Assembly: GCF_013215705.1 (NCBI RefSeq)
Contig: NZ_JABSQR010000028.1
Coordinates: 1-64,000 of the forward strand
Length of the DNA: 64,000 bases
Reading direction: 5' to 3'
From: Moritella sp.
Lineage (GTDB): Bacteria; Pseudomonadota; Gammaproteobacteria; Enterobacterales; Moritellaceae
Each line of letters starts with the position of its first letter. Within the stretch, counting starts at the first letter, position 1. Positions 9,108-19,352 of the stretch are shown here, piece by piece. The notes beneath the pieces are model-generated. The model ran no database searches, was not told the origin of the DNA, and worked only from the letters and a program-made list of their open reading frames with translations. The position numbers and the translations under genes are program-made.

Positions 9108-10754
9108 ATGGACAAGTTCAATACTGGGAATACTTCACATCAATGGCGTAAAATTGTTCTTACCTTCATTGCGGTTGGTAGCTCACTAGCACTGTTTTTT
9201 TGTATCTATCTTTTCGCGTTTTCGAGTAATGCAATCTGGTTCTTTTTATTAGCATTACGCCATACGATCATCTTAACGCCTACTTCCGTATTCATTACTA
9301 TTTTTGTCAGCGTTATTAGTGTTATTTGTATCTATAAAACAAGTAACTACAGGACGAGTCTGCGAAAAACTAATTTGGAGTTATCCCGCTTACAAGGGCG
9401 ACTTGTAGAGCTGGATTTATCGGTATATTTAGATAATTGCACAGGACTCGCCAATCGATTTAAATTTCTAGAAATGCTCGATAGCAGAATGGCAGAAGGG
9501 CAAGGTAATACCGCGTTATGTATTTTAGATCTCGACGACCTTAAAGATATTAATGATACTTTAGGTCATAATGTCGGCGATCAAGTCATCGCTATTATCG
9601 CGCAACGCATTAAATTATCGTTAGATTACCCTCTGCAACCTAACATGTATAAAACCGATATCTTTCGTATTGGTGGCGATGAATTTGCCATATTAATAAT
9701 GGGTTTTTCAGATGCTGAAGATATCGCGCCTATCTTGAACCAATTGCTTAAAAATATCCGTCGCAAAATTCAATTGTCTGGTGAGAGTATCGTTATCGGT
9801 GTCAGCATCGGTGTCAGTATTAGTCCTGAGCATGGTACGTGTAGAGACTCATTATTGAAAAAAGCGGATATGGCTATGTATAAAGTCAAAGAGTCAGGCA
9901 AGCATGGTGTGGCTTTTTTTAAACCTGAGTACATGCGCGAATTGGAATACCGAGTCCATCTTGAGCAAGAACTTAATCAGGCGATTATCAATGGTGAATT
10001 TGAAATCTATTATCAACCGATCATTGATATATCAACAGAAAAAGAACTAGGCTTTGAAGCGTTAATTCGTTGGAATCATCCTGTTCGTGGTTTAGTGCCC
10101 CCCGATGACTTTATTCCTGTGACTGAACAAACGGGTCTTATCGTGACTATAGGTCAATGGATCATTAAACAAGTTTGCAGTGATTTAGCGTTATTACAGA
10201 TTCACAATCCTGAGTACTTCATTGCGATCAATATCGCCCCACAACAACTTGCAGATAATGCTTTCGTACATAACGTCAGGAGTATTTTAGCGAGTTATTC
10301 TTTATCCGCCGCTCAGATCCATTTTGAGATAACTGAAACCACATTAATGAATGCAGATAGTGATAACTTGCGCGTATTACGCGAATTAAATAATTTAGGC
10401 ATCAAGTTATGGATTGATGATTTTGGTACTGGTTATTCTTCATTTAGCTATCTGCATAAATTTAAGTTCTATGGTATTAAGTTGGACCGTAGCTTTATTG
10501 AAGGTGTCGTTGAGTCGGAACGTAGTCAAAAAATAGTGAAAGGTATTTGTGCTATGGCTGAGGCTTTAAAGTTAGAGTTGCTGGGTGAGGGCATTGAGCA
10601 TCCAGGGCAAGCAGAATTCTTACTTAAACAAGGTTGTTTTAAGGTACAGGGATACTGGTACGCAAAACCTATGTCGTTATCAACGTTACATATGTGGTTG
10701 GCGAATCGAAATGAAAATTATGCGGCTGAAATGATAGACCAGCCATCAGTATAG
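9108..10754 (+). CDS. Membrane-bound GGDEF-EAL cyclic-di-GMP enzyme
   Basis: Two membrane segments (about residues 14-40 and 52-80) anchor a GGDEF domain followed by an EAL domain. The diguanylate cyclase motif is intact (FRIGGDEFAIL). The usual RxxD inhibitory site just before it reads YKTD, so product inhibition may be lost. The phosphodiesterase half keeps EALIRW, INIAP (Asn), FEITET, DDFGTGYSS, KLDRSF and QGYWYAKP, so the key metal and catalytic residues look present; GEGIE replaces the common AEGVE. Either activity, or both, is possible. No PAS or other sensor domain is seen. ATG at 9108 is taken; an in-frame GTG at 9099 would add three residues. The gene stands alone between an acyl-CoA synthetase and ilvIH. 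Confidence 0.9.
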   Translation: MDKFNTGNTSHQWRKIVLTFIAVGSSLALFFCIYLFAFSSNAIWFFLLALRHTIILTPTSVFITIFVSVISVICIYKTSNYRTSLRKTNLELSRLQGRLVELDLSVYLDNCTGLANRFKFLEMLDSRMAEGQGNTALCILDLDDLKDINDTLGHNVGDQVIAIIAQRIKLSLDYPLQPNMYKTDIFRIGGDEFAILIMGFSDAEDIAPILNQLLKNIRRKIQLSGESIVIGVSIGVSISPEHGTCRDSLLKKADMAMYKVKESGKHGVAFFKPEYMRELEYRVHLEQELNQAIINGEFEIYYQPIIDISTEKELGFEALIRWNHPVRGLVPPDDFIPVTEQTGLIVTIGQWIIKQVCSDLALLQIHNPEYFIAINIAPQQLADNAFVHNVRSILASYSLSAAQIHFEITETTLMNADSDNLRVLRELNNLGIKLWIDDFGTGYSSFSYLHKFKFYGIKLDRSFIEGVVESERSQKIVKGICAMAEALKLELLGEGIEHPGQAEFLLKQGCFKVQGYWYAKPMSLSTLHMWLANRNENYAAEMIDQPSV

Positions 10755-11113
10755 TTAATTATATCGTTGTTCGATAAATTGTTTGTTTTAAAATAGCTGT
10801 GTGTTATCACATGGGTAACTTACCGTAGGCGATATTTTTTGATTTTAAATCAATGTGTTGCTGGTGTGTATCTCTTTATTTCCTCCGTGTTTCCGGCCGA
10901 AATATATCGTTCTAAGTAATGATGATGAATTTTTTTAATATTTAATTTCTTATATTGCTTTTAAAGATGATTTTATTTTGTTAATTTTAATAAATAAACC
11001 AATAAAAATAAAGTTAAATCTAATTCAATGGGAAGTTTAAACTTGTAACTAATTTGTTACAATGTCGACAGTTGTCAAACTAGAATTAGGAAATGGGCCG
11101 GGAGGGCCTGCTT
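10755..11113 (+). promoter_or_regulatory. AT-rich ilvIH upstream region
   Basis: There is no gene in these 359 bp. From about 10920 to 11030 the sequence is almost only A and T, in runs. E. coli ilvIH is known to be activated by Lrp bound to such an upstream region, so a similar role is plausible. No leader peptide with runs of Ile, Leu or Val codons is visible. Two overlapping palindromes at 11033-11062 are listed separately. Confidence 0.45.
11033..11062 (+). promoter_or_regulatory. Overlapping palindromes upstream of ilvI (TyrR-box-like operator)
   Basis: AAGTTTAAACTT (11033-11044) is a perfect 12-bp palindrome. It overlaps TTGTAAC-N6-GTTACAA (11043-11062), also perfect. The second has the geometry of a TyrR box (TGTAAA-N6-TTTACA) with one symmetrical change per half-site. 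It ends 51 bp before the ilvI start, and TACAAT at 11058-11063 could be a -10 box, so a bound protein would cover the promoter. The identity of the regulator is inference. Confidence 0.45.
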
Positions 11114-12841
11114 ATGGAAATGTTGTCTGGTGCCGAAATGGTAATCCGCTCACTGGAAGATGAGGGTATTGAGCATATCTTCGGTTATCCTGGTGGCTCT
11201 GTTCTTGATATTTATGATGCGTTATTCGAATCAAGTCAAATTGAACATTTTTTAGTACGTCATGAGCAAGCTGCAGTACATGCTGCAGATGGTTATGCAC
11301 GTTCAACAGGGAAAGTTGGTACCGTCCTAGTTACATCAGGACCGGGGGCGACAAACTGTATTACTGGTATTGCTACCGCGTATATGGATTCAATTCCGCT
11401 GGTTGTCTTATCGGGTCAGGTTCCTACGTCAATGATCGGTAACGATGCATTCCAGGAAACGGACATGATGGGTGTATCTCGCCCTGTTGTAAAACACAGT
11501 TTTTTATGTAAAACAGCTTCTGAGATCCCAGAAGCAATCAAAAAAGCGTATTATATCGCGTCAACAGGTCGTCCTGGACCTGTGGTCATCGATTTACCAA
11601 AAGATACGCAAAACCCGTTAGCTAAATTTCCGTACAAATACCCTGAAAACGTATCTATGCGTTCATATAACCCAGTTACATCGGGTCATAAAGGACAAGT
11701 GCGTAAAGCCGTTAAAGCGATTGCAACGGCTAAAAAACCAGTACTTTATGTTGGTGGCGGCGCGGTAATTGCGAATGCTGAAACACAAGTACTTAAATTT
11801 GCAGAACAGTTAAACCTACCAGTAACGAATACCTTGATGGGGCTGGGTATCTTCCCTGGTACGCATCCACAAAATGTCGGTATGTTAGGTATGCATGGTA
11901 CGTTTGAAGCGAACAAAACCATGCACAACTCAGATCTTATCATTTGTTTAGGCGCACGTTTTGATGATCGTGTCACCAATGCGATTGATAAATTCTGTCC
12001 AGAAGCAAAAATTATTCATGTTGATATCGACCCTACATCAATCTCTAAAACAGTACACGCTGATATTCCCATTGTTGGTTCTATCGAAGTGGTTGTTGAG
12101 CAGATGCTTGAGGTTATTGAAGAGTTGGATGTTACCGCGAACGAAGAAGAACGTGCTGCTTGGTGGAAACAAATTGATAGCTGGCGTACTAAAAAATGCC
12201 TTAGCTATGAAACCGGGTTGTCAATTAAACCGCAAGCGGTTATCGAAGGCTTATATAAACATACAGAGGGTAAAGCGATTATTACCTCGGATGTAGGCCA
12301 ACATCAAATGTTTGGTGCCTTGTATTACCCGTACGATAAACCACGCCAATGGATCAACTCCGGCGGTCTAGGGACGATGGGCTTTGGTTTTCCTGCAGCT
12401 ATGGGCGCTAAAATTGCCAACCCAGACAAGATAGTATGTTGTATTTCTGGTGATGGTTCTATTCAAATGAACATCCAAGAATTATCTACCTGTCTGCAAT
12501 ACGGTATTGCCGTGAAGATTATCACCCTGAATAATGGTGCGCTAGGCATGGTTAAACAGTGGCAGAAAATGTTCTATGATGGCCGTCATTCTCACTCTTA
12601 TATGGAGTCTATGCCTGATTTTGTTAAGTTAGCGGAAGCTTATCATCACGTTGGTATTCAGGTGAGTAAACCTGAAGATCTTGATAAAGCCTTTGCTGAG
12701 TGCTTCTCGGAAGAAAACAAAAATCGTGTTGTATTCATGGATATTATTATTGATCCAGAAGAGCATGTATATCCGATGCAAATTAAATATGGCGCAATGG
12801 ACGATATGTATTTAAGTAAGACGGAGAAAACCACCTCATGA
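11114..12841 (+). CDS. ilvI: Acetolactate synthase III, large subunit
   Basis: This ThDP enzyme joins two pyruvates to acetolactate (valine, leucine) or pyruvate with 2-oxobutyrate to acetohydroxybutyrate (isoleucine). Family marks are [28 protein letters not shown] with the catalytic Glu, [11 protein letters not shown]-like text ([12 protein letters not shown]), and the ThDP/Mg2+ motif [12 protein letters not shown] near residue 440. ATG at 11114 gives [10 protein letters not shown], the usual IlvI N-terminus, and has GGAGG at 11101-11105; ATG at 11093 would add seven unsupported residues. The length is 575 residues. It overlaps ilvH by 4 bp, indicating coupled translation. Confidence 0.96.
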   Translation: MEMLSGAEMVIRSLEDEGIEHIFGYPGGSVLDIYDALFESSQIEHFLVRHEQAAVHAADGYARSTGKVGTVLVTSGPGATNCITGIATAYMDSIPLVVLSGQVPTSMIGNDAFQETDMMGVSRPVVKHSFLCKTASEIPEAIKKAYYIASTGRPGPVVIDLPKDTQNPLAKFPYKYPENVSMRSYNPVTSGHKGQVRKAVKAIATAKKPVLYVGGGAVIANAETQVLKFAEQLNLPVTNTLMGLGIFPGTHPQNVGMLGMHGTFEANKTMHNSDLIICLGARFDDRVTNAIDKFCPEAKIIHVDIDPTSISKTVHADIPIVGSIEVVVEQMLEVIEELDVTANEEERAAWWKQIDSWRTKKCLSYETGLSIKPQAVIEGLYKHTEGKAIITSDVGQHQMFGALYYPYDKPRQWINSGGLGTMGFGFPAAMGAKIANPDKIVCCISGDGSIQMNIQELSTCLQYGIAVKIITLNNGALGMVKQWQKMFYDGRHSHSYMESMPDFVKLAEAYHHVGIQVSKPEDLDKAFAECFSEENKNRVVFMDIIIDPEEHVYPMQIKYGAMDDMYLSKTEKTTS

Positions 12842-13332
12842 GACGTATAATTTCAGTATTAACAGAAAATGAATCAGGTGCTTTGTCCCGAATCGTTGGT
12901 TTATTTTCACAACGTGGTTACAATATTGAGTCTTTGACTGTATCAACGACTGATGATGACACGCTTTCGCGTTTAACCTTGGTTACAAATGGTGATCGGG
13001 CTGTTGTCGAGCAGATCATGAAGCAATTGAATAAGCTGATTGATGTGCTAAAAGTGAGTGATCTTACCGAAGGTCCGCATATTGAACGTGAGCTGTTATT
13101 AATTAAAGTAAAAGCATCCGGTTTTGTCCGTGCTGAAGTGAAGCGTACATCGGATATTTTCCGTGGTCAAATTGTCGATATCACTGATTCTTTATATACC
13201 GTACAACTGACCGGTGATAGCGATAAGCTTGATGCCTTTATTAAAACATTAGCATCGAGCACTGAAATTGTTGAAGTTGTTCGAAGTGGTGTTTGTGGTA
13301 TCGCTCGTGGTGAGCGTTGTCTAAAAGCATAA
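12838..13332 (+). CDS. ilvH: Acetolactate synthase III, small regulatory subunit
   Basis: IlvH stimulates IlvI and confers valine feedback inhibition. The 164-residue protein begins [33 protein letters not shown], here abbreviated to its key parts: an ACT domain with NESGALSR and the G-Y-NIESL loop that forms the valine site. The C-terminal domain (residues about 80-160) is the ALS small-subunit domain with ELLLIKV. The ATG overlaps the ilvI stop as ATGA. A strong terminator follows 18 bp after the stop. Confidence 0.96.
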   Translation: MRRIISVLTENESGALSRIVGLFSQRGYNIESLTVSTTDDDTLSRLTLVTNGDRAVVEQIMKQLNKLIDVLKVSDLTEGPHIERELLLIKVKASGFVRAEVKRTSDIFRGQIVDITDSLYTVQLTGDSDKLDAFIKTLASSTEIVEVVRSGVCGIARGERCLKA

Positions 13333-13350
13333 TCTCGCTTTTATGTGTAT

Positions 13351-13388
13351 AAAAAAGCCAGCCCATGTTATGTGGGCTGGCTTTTTAT
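13351..13388 (+). terminator. Terminator of ilvIH
   Basis: GCCAGCCCA (13357-13365) pairs with TGGGCTGGC (13373-13381). There are six A before the stem and a T-run after it. It could also serve the convergent gene at 13415. Confidence 0.92.
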
Positions 13389-13414
13389 TTTTCTTAATTT
13401 TATATTAAAGTCAC

Positions 13415-13765
13415 TTATACTAATTTAGATATTTCACTATCAAATAAATTTTTCATTAAACCAACGAATTCTTCGATAAACGCCATTTGCTCATGGCTTG
13501 GTGATACATTCCAAGCACTCGATAATACTTCTTCTAAATCACCGACAATAGCATCTATCTCACGAATAATAACAAAGCGATGCTTTTCAGTAAGCTGCTG
13601 ATGTTGACTGCAAACCGTCATGGTATTATTGGCGATATGTTCGGAAAAGATATCCCCAATCGTGTCAGTGCTTGAAGTGCCTTGCTGGCTATGGTGTTCA
13701 AAAATAGCTAAGTTATCAGCTAAAAAGTGAATTAGCTGAATATAACCATCACTGTTTGTTATCAT
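13415..13765 (-). CDS. DUF3802-like protein
   Basis: A 116-residue acidic, helical, soluble protein beginning MITNSDGYIQLIHFLADNL. Length and N-terminal pattern fit the DUF3802 family of vibrios and Shewanella; this is from memory of the family and is moderately sure. No catalytic motif, signal peptide or membrane segment is visible. There is a region rich in Ser/Thr/Gln (residues 27-35), then a long helical part ending FVGLMKNLFDSEISKLV. It faces ilvH across the shared terminator and lies downstream of the crotonase gene, but a 19-bp hairpin separates the two. Function unknown. Confidence 0.65.
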   Translation of the reverse strand: MITNSDGYIQLIHFLADNLAIFEHHSQQGTSSTDTIGDIFSEHIANNTMTVCSQHQQLTEKHRFVIIREIDAIVGDLEEVLSSAWNVSPSHEQMAFIEEFVGLMKNLFDSEISKLV

Positions 13766-13908
13766 AATTATCTACCGCTTAAAATATAAATATCACATGC
13801 TATGGTACAGCTTCGCACTCATCGCACTCATCGCCCTCGCGGCATGATGGCGCTACGTGCGTATAAACATGTATAAGGTTTGATTATGCGCTGACCACTT
13901 TGATAGGT

Positions 13909-13950
13909 AAAGTAGAACAGAAAACAAAGCGTTGTTTTTTGTTCTACTTT
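13909..13950 (-). terminator. 19-bp stem-loop, probable terminator of the crotonase gene
   Basis: Bases 13909-13927 pair with 13932-13950 along 19 positions with a single G-T wobble and a 4-base loop AGCG. The stem contains runs of A and T. It lies 78 bp beyond the crotonase stop codon on the minus strand. The 9-bp unit CGCACTCAT occurs twice at 13815-13832, just beside it. Confidence 0.6.
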
Positions 13951-14027
13951 GCGTAATATCAATAATTTGGTCAGATAATTGTCAACAGATTCATATTAAT
14001 AGTTATAAATCGGTATATGGGGTGCGA

Positions 14028-14801
14028 TTAATTAAATCGTGAGAAATCAGGTTTACGCTTTTGCATAAAGGCGCTTACTGCTTCTTTTGATTCTTCACTT
14101 TCGAGTGCTGCTGAGAAGTACTCAAGCTCAACGTCGATGACTTTTTCGATTTGGTTAATCAACTCGGCTTTCATCAATTTTTTGGTATTACGTAACGATG
14201 CAGGCGCTTTCGCCGCTAGCTTTAGTGCACTTTTTTCAGCCATTGCAAATAATTCATCAGCGGGAAGTACTTTGTTAGCCAGACCGATTTCTAATGCGGT
14301 TTGCGCATCAAATTTATCTGCAAGCAACATCAATTCGGCGGCGCGTTGATGACCGGCAAGACGCGGTAATATAAGACTAGCGGCATATTCTGGTACGGCG
14401 GCAAGGTCAGTAAATGGCAGGCGCAGTACGGTGTTATCGGCTAGGTACACGAGGTCACAATGCATGAGCATCGTGGTACCAATACCGATAGCTGGCCCCG
14501 CTACTGCGGCAATGACTGGTTTTGAGAAGTGTAATAATGCCAGCATATACTGCACCAGTGGCTGATCTTTAGAGAAGCCCATACCATTCATGAAATCAGC
14601 CATGTCATTACCAGCACTGAAACAACTTTCTGAACCGCGCAGTATCACCACTCGTACAGCTGGGTTGTTATCAGCCTGACGAAAAGCCTCCGCTAGCTCG
14701 GTATAAAACGCGCCGTTAAATGCATTGAGTTTATCTAATCGATTGAGGGTTAACGTTAATACGCCTTGTTCATTTAACTGTGTCAGTAAATAAGTTGCCA
14801 T
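14028..14801 (-). CDS. Enoyl-CoA hydratase/isomerase family protein (crotonase)
   Basis: A 257-residue crotonase-fold protein. The oxyanion-hole segment FSAGNDMADF and AGPAIGIGTTML are present, and LAAVPEYAASLILPRLAG carries one acidic residue at the catalytic Glu position typical of delta3-delta2 enoyl-CoA isomerases; the second Glu of true hydratases is replaced (the GIGTTM region lacks it). I therefore favour an isomerase or another crotonase over a hydratase. The C-terminus ends EAVSAFMQKRKPDFS, as in PaaG/ECI-like proteins. It is a single gene, divergent from cysJIH and not near other beta-oxidation genes. Confidence 0.85.
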   Translation of the reverse strand: MATYLLTQLNEQGVLTLTLNRLDKLNAFNGAFYTELAEAFRQADNNPAVRVVILRGSESCFSAGNDMADFMNGMGFSKDQPLVQYMLALLHFSKPVIAAVAGPAIGIGTTMLMHCDLVYLADNTVLRLPFTDLAAVPEYAASLILPRLAGHQRAAELMLLADKFDAQTALEIGLANKVLPADELFAMAEKSALKLAAKAPASLRNTKKLMKAELINQIEKVIDVELEYFSAALESEESKEAVSAFMQKRKPDFSRFN

Positions 14802-14947
14802 TTTATGTTCCTGCTAATGGTTTTTTGGAATAACTATTTTGCCATGTAAGTATGTCGAATTACACTATAAATGTTAAAGTTAGGTGTTAATTTTGTTGGT
14901 AAGGTTTGTTTTATTTGTTGTATAGACTCGAGGTGGTGAGTTTGCAT

Positions 14948-14992
14948 ATAACGAAAAGGAATAAAAAATCATTATTTATTCTTTGTGGTTAT
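14948..14992 (+). promoter_or_regulatory. 45-bp dyad upstream of cysJ, candidate CysB site
   Basis: Two nested inverted repeats share one centre at 14970: outer ATAAC (14948-14952) with GTTAT (14988-14992), and inner GAATAAA (14959-14965) with TTTATTC (14975-14981). It ends 50 bp before the cysJ start. Known cysJIH promoters are activated by CysB through two convergent half-sites, which this arrangement resembles. The assignment is inference. Confidence 0.5.
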
Positions 14993-15042
14993 CGTTAACA
15001 GTCGTTAATCTTTACCTAATTCAGCACAGTGGAAGCCGTAAT

Positions 15043-16839
15043 ATGCTATTAAAGGAACTATCATCATTGACGAGTCCGTTGAGTGGACCGCAGTTATCAC
15101 AATTGCAATTAGCACTTAATGATTTGTCACCAACGCAAACCGCGTGGGTGAGTGGGTATTTGGCAGGGATAAGCCAAGCATCTGGAACTCAAGTACAGGC
15201 ACAAGGCGCGGTTTCTCAACCTGCGCAACGTGTCACTATTTTATTTGGTTCACAAACCGGTAATGCCAAAGGCGTAGCGGAAGAACTTTATCAGCAAGCG
15301 CAAGCGCAAGGTATCGCAGCCCGACTTGTGAATATGGCAGATTATAAAGCCAAAGAATTGAAAACAGAATCGCATTTGCTGATTGTCGCGAGTACCAATG
15401 GTGAGGGTGAAGCGCCAGATGATGCTGTTACTTTCCATGAGTTCTTAGCCTCTAAAAAAGCCCCTAAAGTACCAGAGCTTAAATACAGTGTCTGCGCATT
15501 AGGCGATACAAGTTATGAGTTCTATTGTCAAACCGGTTTGGAGTTTGATGAGCGCTTAGCTGCACTGGGTGCTGAAGCGGTTGTCGCACGTGCTGACTGT
15601 GATGTTGATTATGATGATATGGTTGCTGCGTGGAGCGAACAGGCTCTTGCCGCAGTTAAAGCAACGCTAGAAGAAGCAACAACGACGGCAGCACCGATTG
15701 CTGCTGTGGCGTCAAATCATGTTGCTAATACCTATACAAAAAAGAAGCCATTTAAAACCGAACTATTAGTGAATCAAAAGATCACTGGGCGTTTCTCTGC
15801 TAAAGATATTCGTCATGTTGAAATTGCATTAGATGATTCTGGTATTAGTTATCAAGCTGGCGATGCGTTAGGGATCTGGTTTAAGAATGATCCTGTGCTT
15901 GTCGATGCTATTTTAGACCAACTGGAATTAGATGGTACCGAAACGGTTACCGTCGCAAATGAAACTGACAATTTACGCGATGCTCTGATTAATCGTTTCG
16001 AATTAACCCAGAGTTATCCAAGTTTCATCCAGACTTATGCTGAACTATCTGGTTCGAAGAAATTAGCTAAATTACTCGATGATAAAGCAGCCTTACGTCA
16101 CTATTGTTATGGTCGTCAAATCTTAGATGTGATTGATGAAAAGAAAGCAAAATTAACCGCCGAGCAACTACTGAGTGGACTACGCAAGATAACGCCACGT
16201 CTTTACTCCATTGCTTCAAGTCCTAATGAAGCGGAAGGTGAAGTGCATTTGACTGTTGCTGTAGTTGATTATCAGCAAAACGGTGAACAGCGTATTGGTG
16301 GTGCTTCTGGTTTCCTTCAACGTCTTGAAGAAGGCGCTGAGATTGAGATTTTTGTTGAACACAACGATAACTTCCGTCTACCAAGTAACGATGACACACC
16401 TGTGATCATGATTGGTCCTGGTACCGGGATCGCACCATTCCGTGCTTTTGTACAAGAGCGCGACGTACGTGAAGCCGCAGGTAATAATTGGTTATTCTTT
16501 GGTAACCAGCACTTTACTGATGATTTTCTGTATCAAACTGAATGGCAGGGGTACTTGAAATCGGGTCTATTGACTAAGATGGATGTGGCTTTCTCACGCG
16601 ATCAAGCAGAGAAAGTTTATGTGCAAGACCGTTTACGTGAAAATGCCGCAGAGCTGTATGCCTGGTTAGAGCAAGGCGCTCATGTTTATGTCTGCGGTGA
16701 CGGCGATAGAATGGCGAAAGATGTCAATGAAGCATTGATCGAGATTGTAGCAGAGCAAGGTAAATTAGCGCGTAGCGAAGCAGAAGAGTATGTTGCTGAA
16801 CTACGTCGAAATAAACGTTATCAGAGGGATGTTTACTGA
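15043..16839 (+). CDS. cysJ: Sulfite reductase (NADPH) flavoprotein alpha subunit
   Basis: CysJ passes electrons from NADPH through FAD and FMN to CysI for reduction of sulfite to sulfide. Domains in order: N-terminal helices, flavodoxin FMN domain ([17 protein letters not shown], near residue 65), FAD-binding domain with RLYSIASSP near residue 390, and NADPH domain with [12 protein letters not shown] and [13 protein letters not shown]. The C-terminus RYQRDVY matches the family. ATG at 15043 (GGAAG at 15031-15035) gives 598 residues, close to E. coli CysJ; the frame is open further upstream but adds an unrelated hydrophobic tail. The stop overlaps the cysI start. Confidence 0.96.
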   Translation: MLLKELSSLTSPLSGPQLSQLQLALNDLSPTQTAWVSGYLAGISQASGTQVQAQGAVSQPAQRVTILFGSQTGNAKGVAEELYQQAQAQGIAARLVNMADYKAKELKTESHLLIVASTNGEGEAPDDAVTFHEFLASKKAPKVPELKYSVCALGDTSYEFYCQTGLEFDERLAALGAEAVVARADCDVDYDDMVAAWSEQALAAVKATLEEATTTAAPIAAVASNHVANTYTKKKPFKTELLVNQKITGRFSAKDIRHVEIALDDSGISYQAGDALGIWFKNDPVLVDAILDQLELDGTETVTVANETDNLRDALINRFELTQSYPSFIQTYAELSGSKKLAKLLDDKAALRHYCYGRQILDVIDEKKAKLTAEQLLSGLRKITPRLYSIASSPNEAEGEVHLTVAVVDYQQNGEQRIGGASGFLQRLEEGAEIEIFVEHNDNFRLPSNDDTPVIMIGPGTGIAPFRAFVQERDVREAAGNNWLFFGNQHFTDDFLYQTEWQGYLKSGLLTKMDVAFSRDQAEKVYVQDRLRENAAELYAWLEQGAHVYVCGDGDRMAKDVNEALIEIVAEQGKLARSEAEEYVAELRRNKRYQRDVY

Positions 16840-18527
16840 TGAGCGACAAGAAATTAGCGGTTAATGAACGCATTAAAACAGAAAGTAATTTTTTACGCGG
16901 CACCATTGCTGAAGGCTTAGCAGATCAAATCACTGGCGGACTGTCAGATGATGATATGCAATTAACGAAATTTCATGGTTTTTATCAGCAAGATGATCGT
17001 GATATTCGTGCCGAGCGTCAGAAACAAAAGTTAGAACCTCGTCATAGCTTTATGCTACGAGCGCGTGTCCCGGGTGGTATTTGTACTCCTGAGCAATGGT
17101 TAGAGATAGATCGTATTGCCAGTGACTTAACTATCTATGGCAGTATCCGTCTGACGACACGTCAAACATTTCAGTACCATGGTATTTTAAAGCCACAAGT
17201 GAAGCCATTGATCCAAGCATTAGGCTCGGTTAACTTGGATTCGATTGCCGCCTGTGGTGATGTGAACCGTAATGTAATGTGTACACCGAACCCGGTTGAA
17301 TCTGCATTACACCAAGAAGCTTATGCGTGGGCTATTCGTTTAAGTGATGATTTATTACCAAACACCAATGCCTATGCAGAATTATGGCTAGACGGTGAAA
17401 AAGTGCATAGTAATGAAGTTGAACCTATGTATGGGCCAACTTACTTGCCACGTAAATTTAAGATTGCCGTCGCTATTCCACCACACAACGACGTGGATAT
17501 TCATGCCAATGATTTAAACTTTGTGGCGATTGGCGATAACGGTAAGCTCGCTGGTTTCAATATATTAGTGGGCGGCGGTATGGGGACAACCCATGGTGAT
17601 GTGAATACTTTCCCGCGTTTAGCGGATGATTTTGGTTTTGTAAAACCAGAAGATGCAGTTGAAATCGCGAAAGCGGTATTAACGGTACAACGTGATTGGG
17701 GTTGCCGTACTGATCGTAAACGTGCACGTTTGAAATACACCCTGGAAGACCATGGTGTGGATAAATTCCGTGCAGAAGTCGAATTACGTTCAGGTATTAA
17801 ATTTGAAACACCAAAAGCCATTGAGTTTACCACTCGTGGTGATCGCTTTGGTTGGATCAAAGGCATTGATAATAAATGGCATTTAACGCTATTTATTGAA
17901 AATGGTCGTATCATTGATACCGAAACCCATCCGATTAAAACCGGGTTAGTTGAAATTGCTAAGATCCACCAAGGTGATTTTAGAATGACCGCCAACCAAA
18001 ACTTAATCATTGCTGGTGTGGCAGAGCAAGATAAAGAACAAATCGAACGTCTGGCACGTTTATATGGCCTGTATTCAGATGAAATAAGTCAGCAACGCTT
18101 GAACTCAATGGCGTGTGTTGCACTGCCGACATGTGCGTTAGCGATGGCTGAAGCAGAGCGTTATTTACCATCATTGGTGACTAAAGTTGAGGGTTTACTA
18201 ACAAAACACGGCATTCCTGATGAACACTTTGTGATGCGTATGACCGGTTGTCCCAATGGTTGTGGTCGTCCATTCTTAGCGGAAGTTGGCTTTGTTGGTA
18301 AAGGGCCTGGTAAATACAATATGTATTTGGGCGCGAAGAATAACGGCATGCGTTTGAACAAGATGTACCGAGAAAATATTGGTGAAGCAGAGATCTTAGC
18401 GATCCTTGATACATTAATTGCAGAATGGGCAAGTAATGCCTTACCTGATGAACGTTTTGGTGATTTTGTGGTGCGCAGTGACGTGATTAAACCTGTGATT
18501 ATTGCGTCGAGAGATTTCCATGGCTAA
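16839..18527 (+). CDS. cysI: Sulfite reductase hemoprotein beta subunit
   Basis: CysI reduces sulfite by six electrons at a siroheme coupled to a 4Fe-4S cluster. The four cluster cysteines are visible as CVALPTC (about residue 427) and GCPNGC (about residue 471). Siroheme and sulfite contacts lie in [13 protein letters not shown] and GDVNRNVMC. The length, 562 residues, is normal. Start ATG at 16839 overlaps the last base of the cysJ stop (TGATG), so the two are translationally coupled. Confidence 0.97.
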   Translation: MSDKKLAVNERIKTESNFLRGTIAEGLADQITGGLSDDDMQLTKFHGFYQQDDRDIRAERQKQKLEPRHSFMLRARVPGGICTPEQWLEIDRIASDLTIYGSIRLTTRQTFQYHGILKPQVKPLIQALGSVNLDSIAACGDVNRNVMCTPNPVESALHQEAYAWAIRLSDDLLPNTNAYAELWLDGEKVHSNEVEPMYGPTYLPRKFKIAVAIPPHNDVDIHANDLNFVAIGDNGKLAGFNILVGGGMGTTHGDVNTFPRLADDFGFVKPEDAVEIAKAVLTVQRDWGCRTDRKRARLKYTLEDHGVDKFRAEVELRSGIKFETPKAIEFTTRGDRFGWIKGIDNKWHLTLFIENGRIIDTETHPIKTGLVEIAKIHQGDFRMTANQNLIIAGVAEQDKEQIERLARLYGLYSDEISQQRLNSMACVALPTCALAMAEAERYLPSLVTKVEGLLTKHGIPDEHFVMRMTGCPNGCGRPFLAEVGFVGKGPGKYNMYLGAKNNGMRLNKMYRENIGEAEILAILDTLIAEWASNALPDERFGDFVVRSDVIKPVIIASRDFHG

Positions 18528-19281
18528 ATTGAACTTAGATGAATTATTAACGTTAGATAAGGCAGGCCAGAAAGCAGCTTTAACCGTGGTTAATGCTCAG
18601 TTAGAAGAGATGACCGCGCAGCAACGTGTTGATTGGGCTGTTACTGAGCTGGGTGACAAATTAGTATTGTCATCGAGCTTTGGTATTCAAGCTGCCGTGA
18701 GTTTACATTTGCTAACGCAGTTTAAAGCTGATATTCCGGTGATTTTAACCGATACCGGGCACTTATTCCCGGAGACATATCAGTTTATTGATAAGTTAAC
18801 TCAACAACTCAGCCTTAATTTACAGATATATAGCGCGCCGCAGTCTGCTGCTTGGCAGGAGTCGCGTTATGGTAAATTGTGGGAACAAGGTGTTGAGGGC
18901 ATTACCCAATACAATGTGCTTAATAAAGTTGAACCAATGAAACGCGCACTGAAAGAATTGGGTGCACAAGTATGGTTTTCTGGTTTACGTCGTAGTCAGT
19001 CATCAAGTCGCGAAGCGTTACCGGTATTGTCTATTCAAAATGGCTGTTTTAAATTTTTGCCTATTATTGATTGGACCAATAAAGACATTCATTATTATCT
19101 GCAAGATAACGGGTTGAGTTATCATCCGTTGTGGGAACAGAACTATGTCTCAGTCGGTGATGTGCATACATCACGACCACTGGAAGCAGGCATGACGGAA
19201 GAAGAAACACGCTTCTTTGGTTTAAAGCGTGAGTGTGGTCTACATGAAGAAAATGATGAAGTGGCTGGCAGCGGAATTTAA
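18520..19281 (+). CDS. cysH: Phosphoadenylyl-sulfate (PAPS) reductase
   Basis: CysH reduces PAPS to sulfite with thioredoxin. The 253-residue protein has the PP-loop [15 protein letters not shown] near residue 46 and the single catalytic Cys in KRECGLHE near the C-terminus. There is no cysteine pair for a 4Fe-4S cluster, which marks the PAPS-type and not the APS-type enzyme. ATG at 18520 overlaps the cysI 3' end by 8 bp, with GAGAG at 18509-18513 as ribosome binding site; an in-frame TTG at 18502 is less likely. A terminator follows directly. Confidence 0.95.
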   Translation: MAKLNLDELLTLDKAGQKAALTVVNAQLEEMTAQQRVDWAVTELGDKLVLSSSFGIQAAVSLHLLTQFKADIPVILTDTGHLFPETYQFIDKLTQQLSLNLQIYSAPQSAAWQESRYGKLWEQGVEGITQYNVLNKVEPMKRALKELGAQVWFSGLRRSQSSSREALPVLSIQNGCFKFLPIIDWTNKDIHYYLQDNGLSYHPLWEQNYVSVGDVHTSRPLEAGMTEEETRFFGLKRECGLHEENDEVAGSGI

Positions 19282-19316
19282 GTTCAAGCTGCCGCTGATA
19301 TCGCTTGGTTGTTAAT

Positions 19317-19352
19317 AAAGCTTAGTTCTGACTCGTTAGAACTAAGCTTTTT
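19317..19352. terminator. cysJIH terminator overlapping the end of the convergent gene
   Basis: AAAGCTTAGTTCT (19317-19329) pairs with AGAACTAAGCTTT (19338-19350), followed by TT. The right arm contains the stop codon and last codons of the minus-strand gene at 19342, so the same DNA is coding and terminating. Confidence 0.9.

Noticed and set aside
13801-13860. Possible CRISPR-like short repeats (CGCACTCAT twice)
   Set aside because: Only two adjacent 9-bp units, no spacers and no cas genes.
17501-18010. Minus-strand open frame of 169 codons inside cysI
   Set aside because: It is antisense to the siroheme-binding region and has no independent support.
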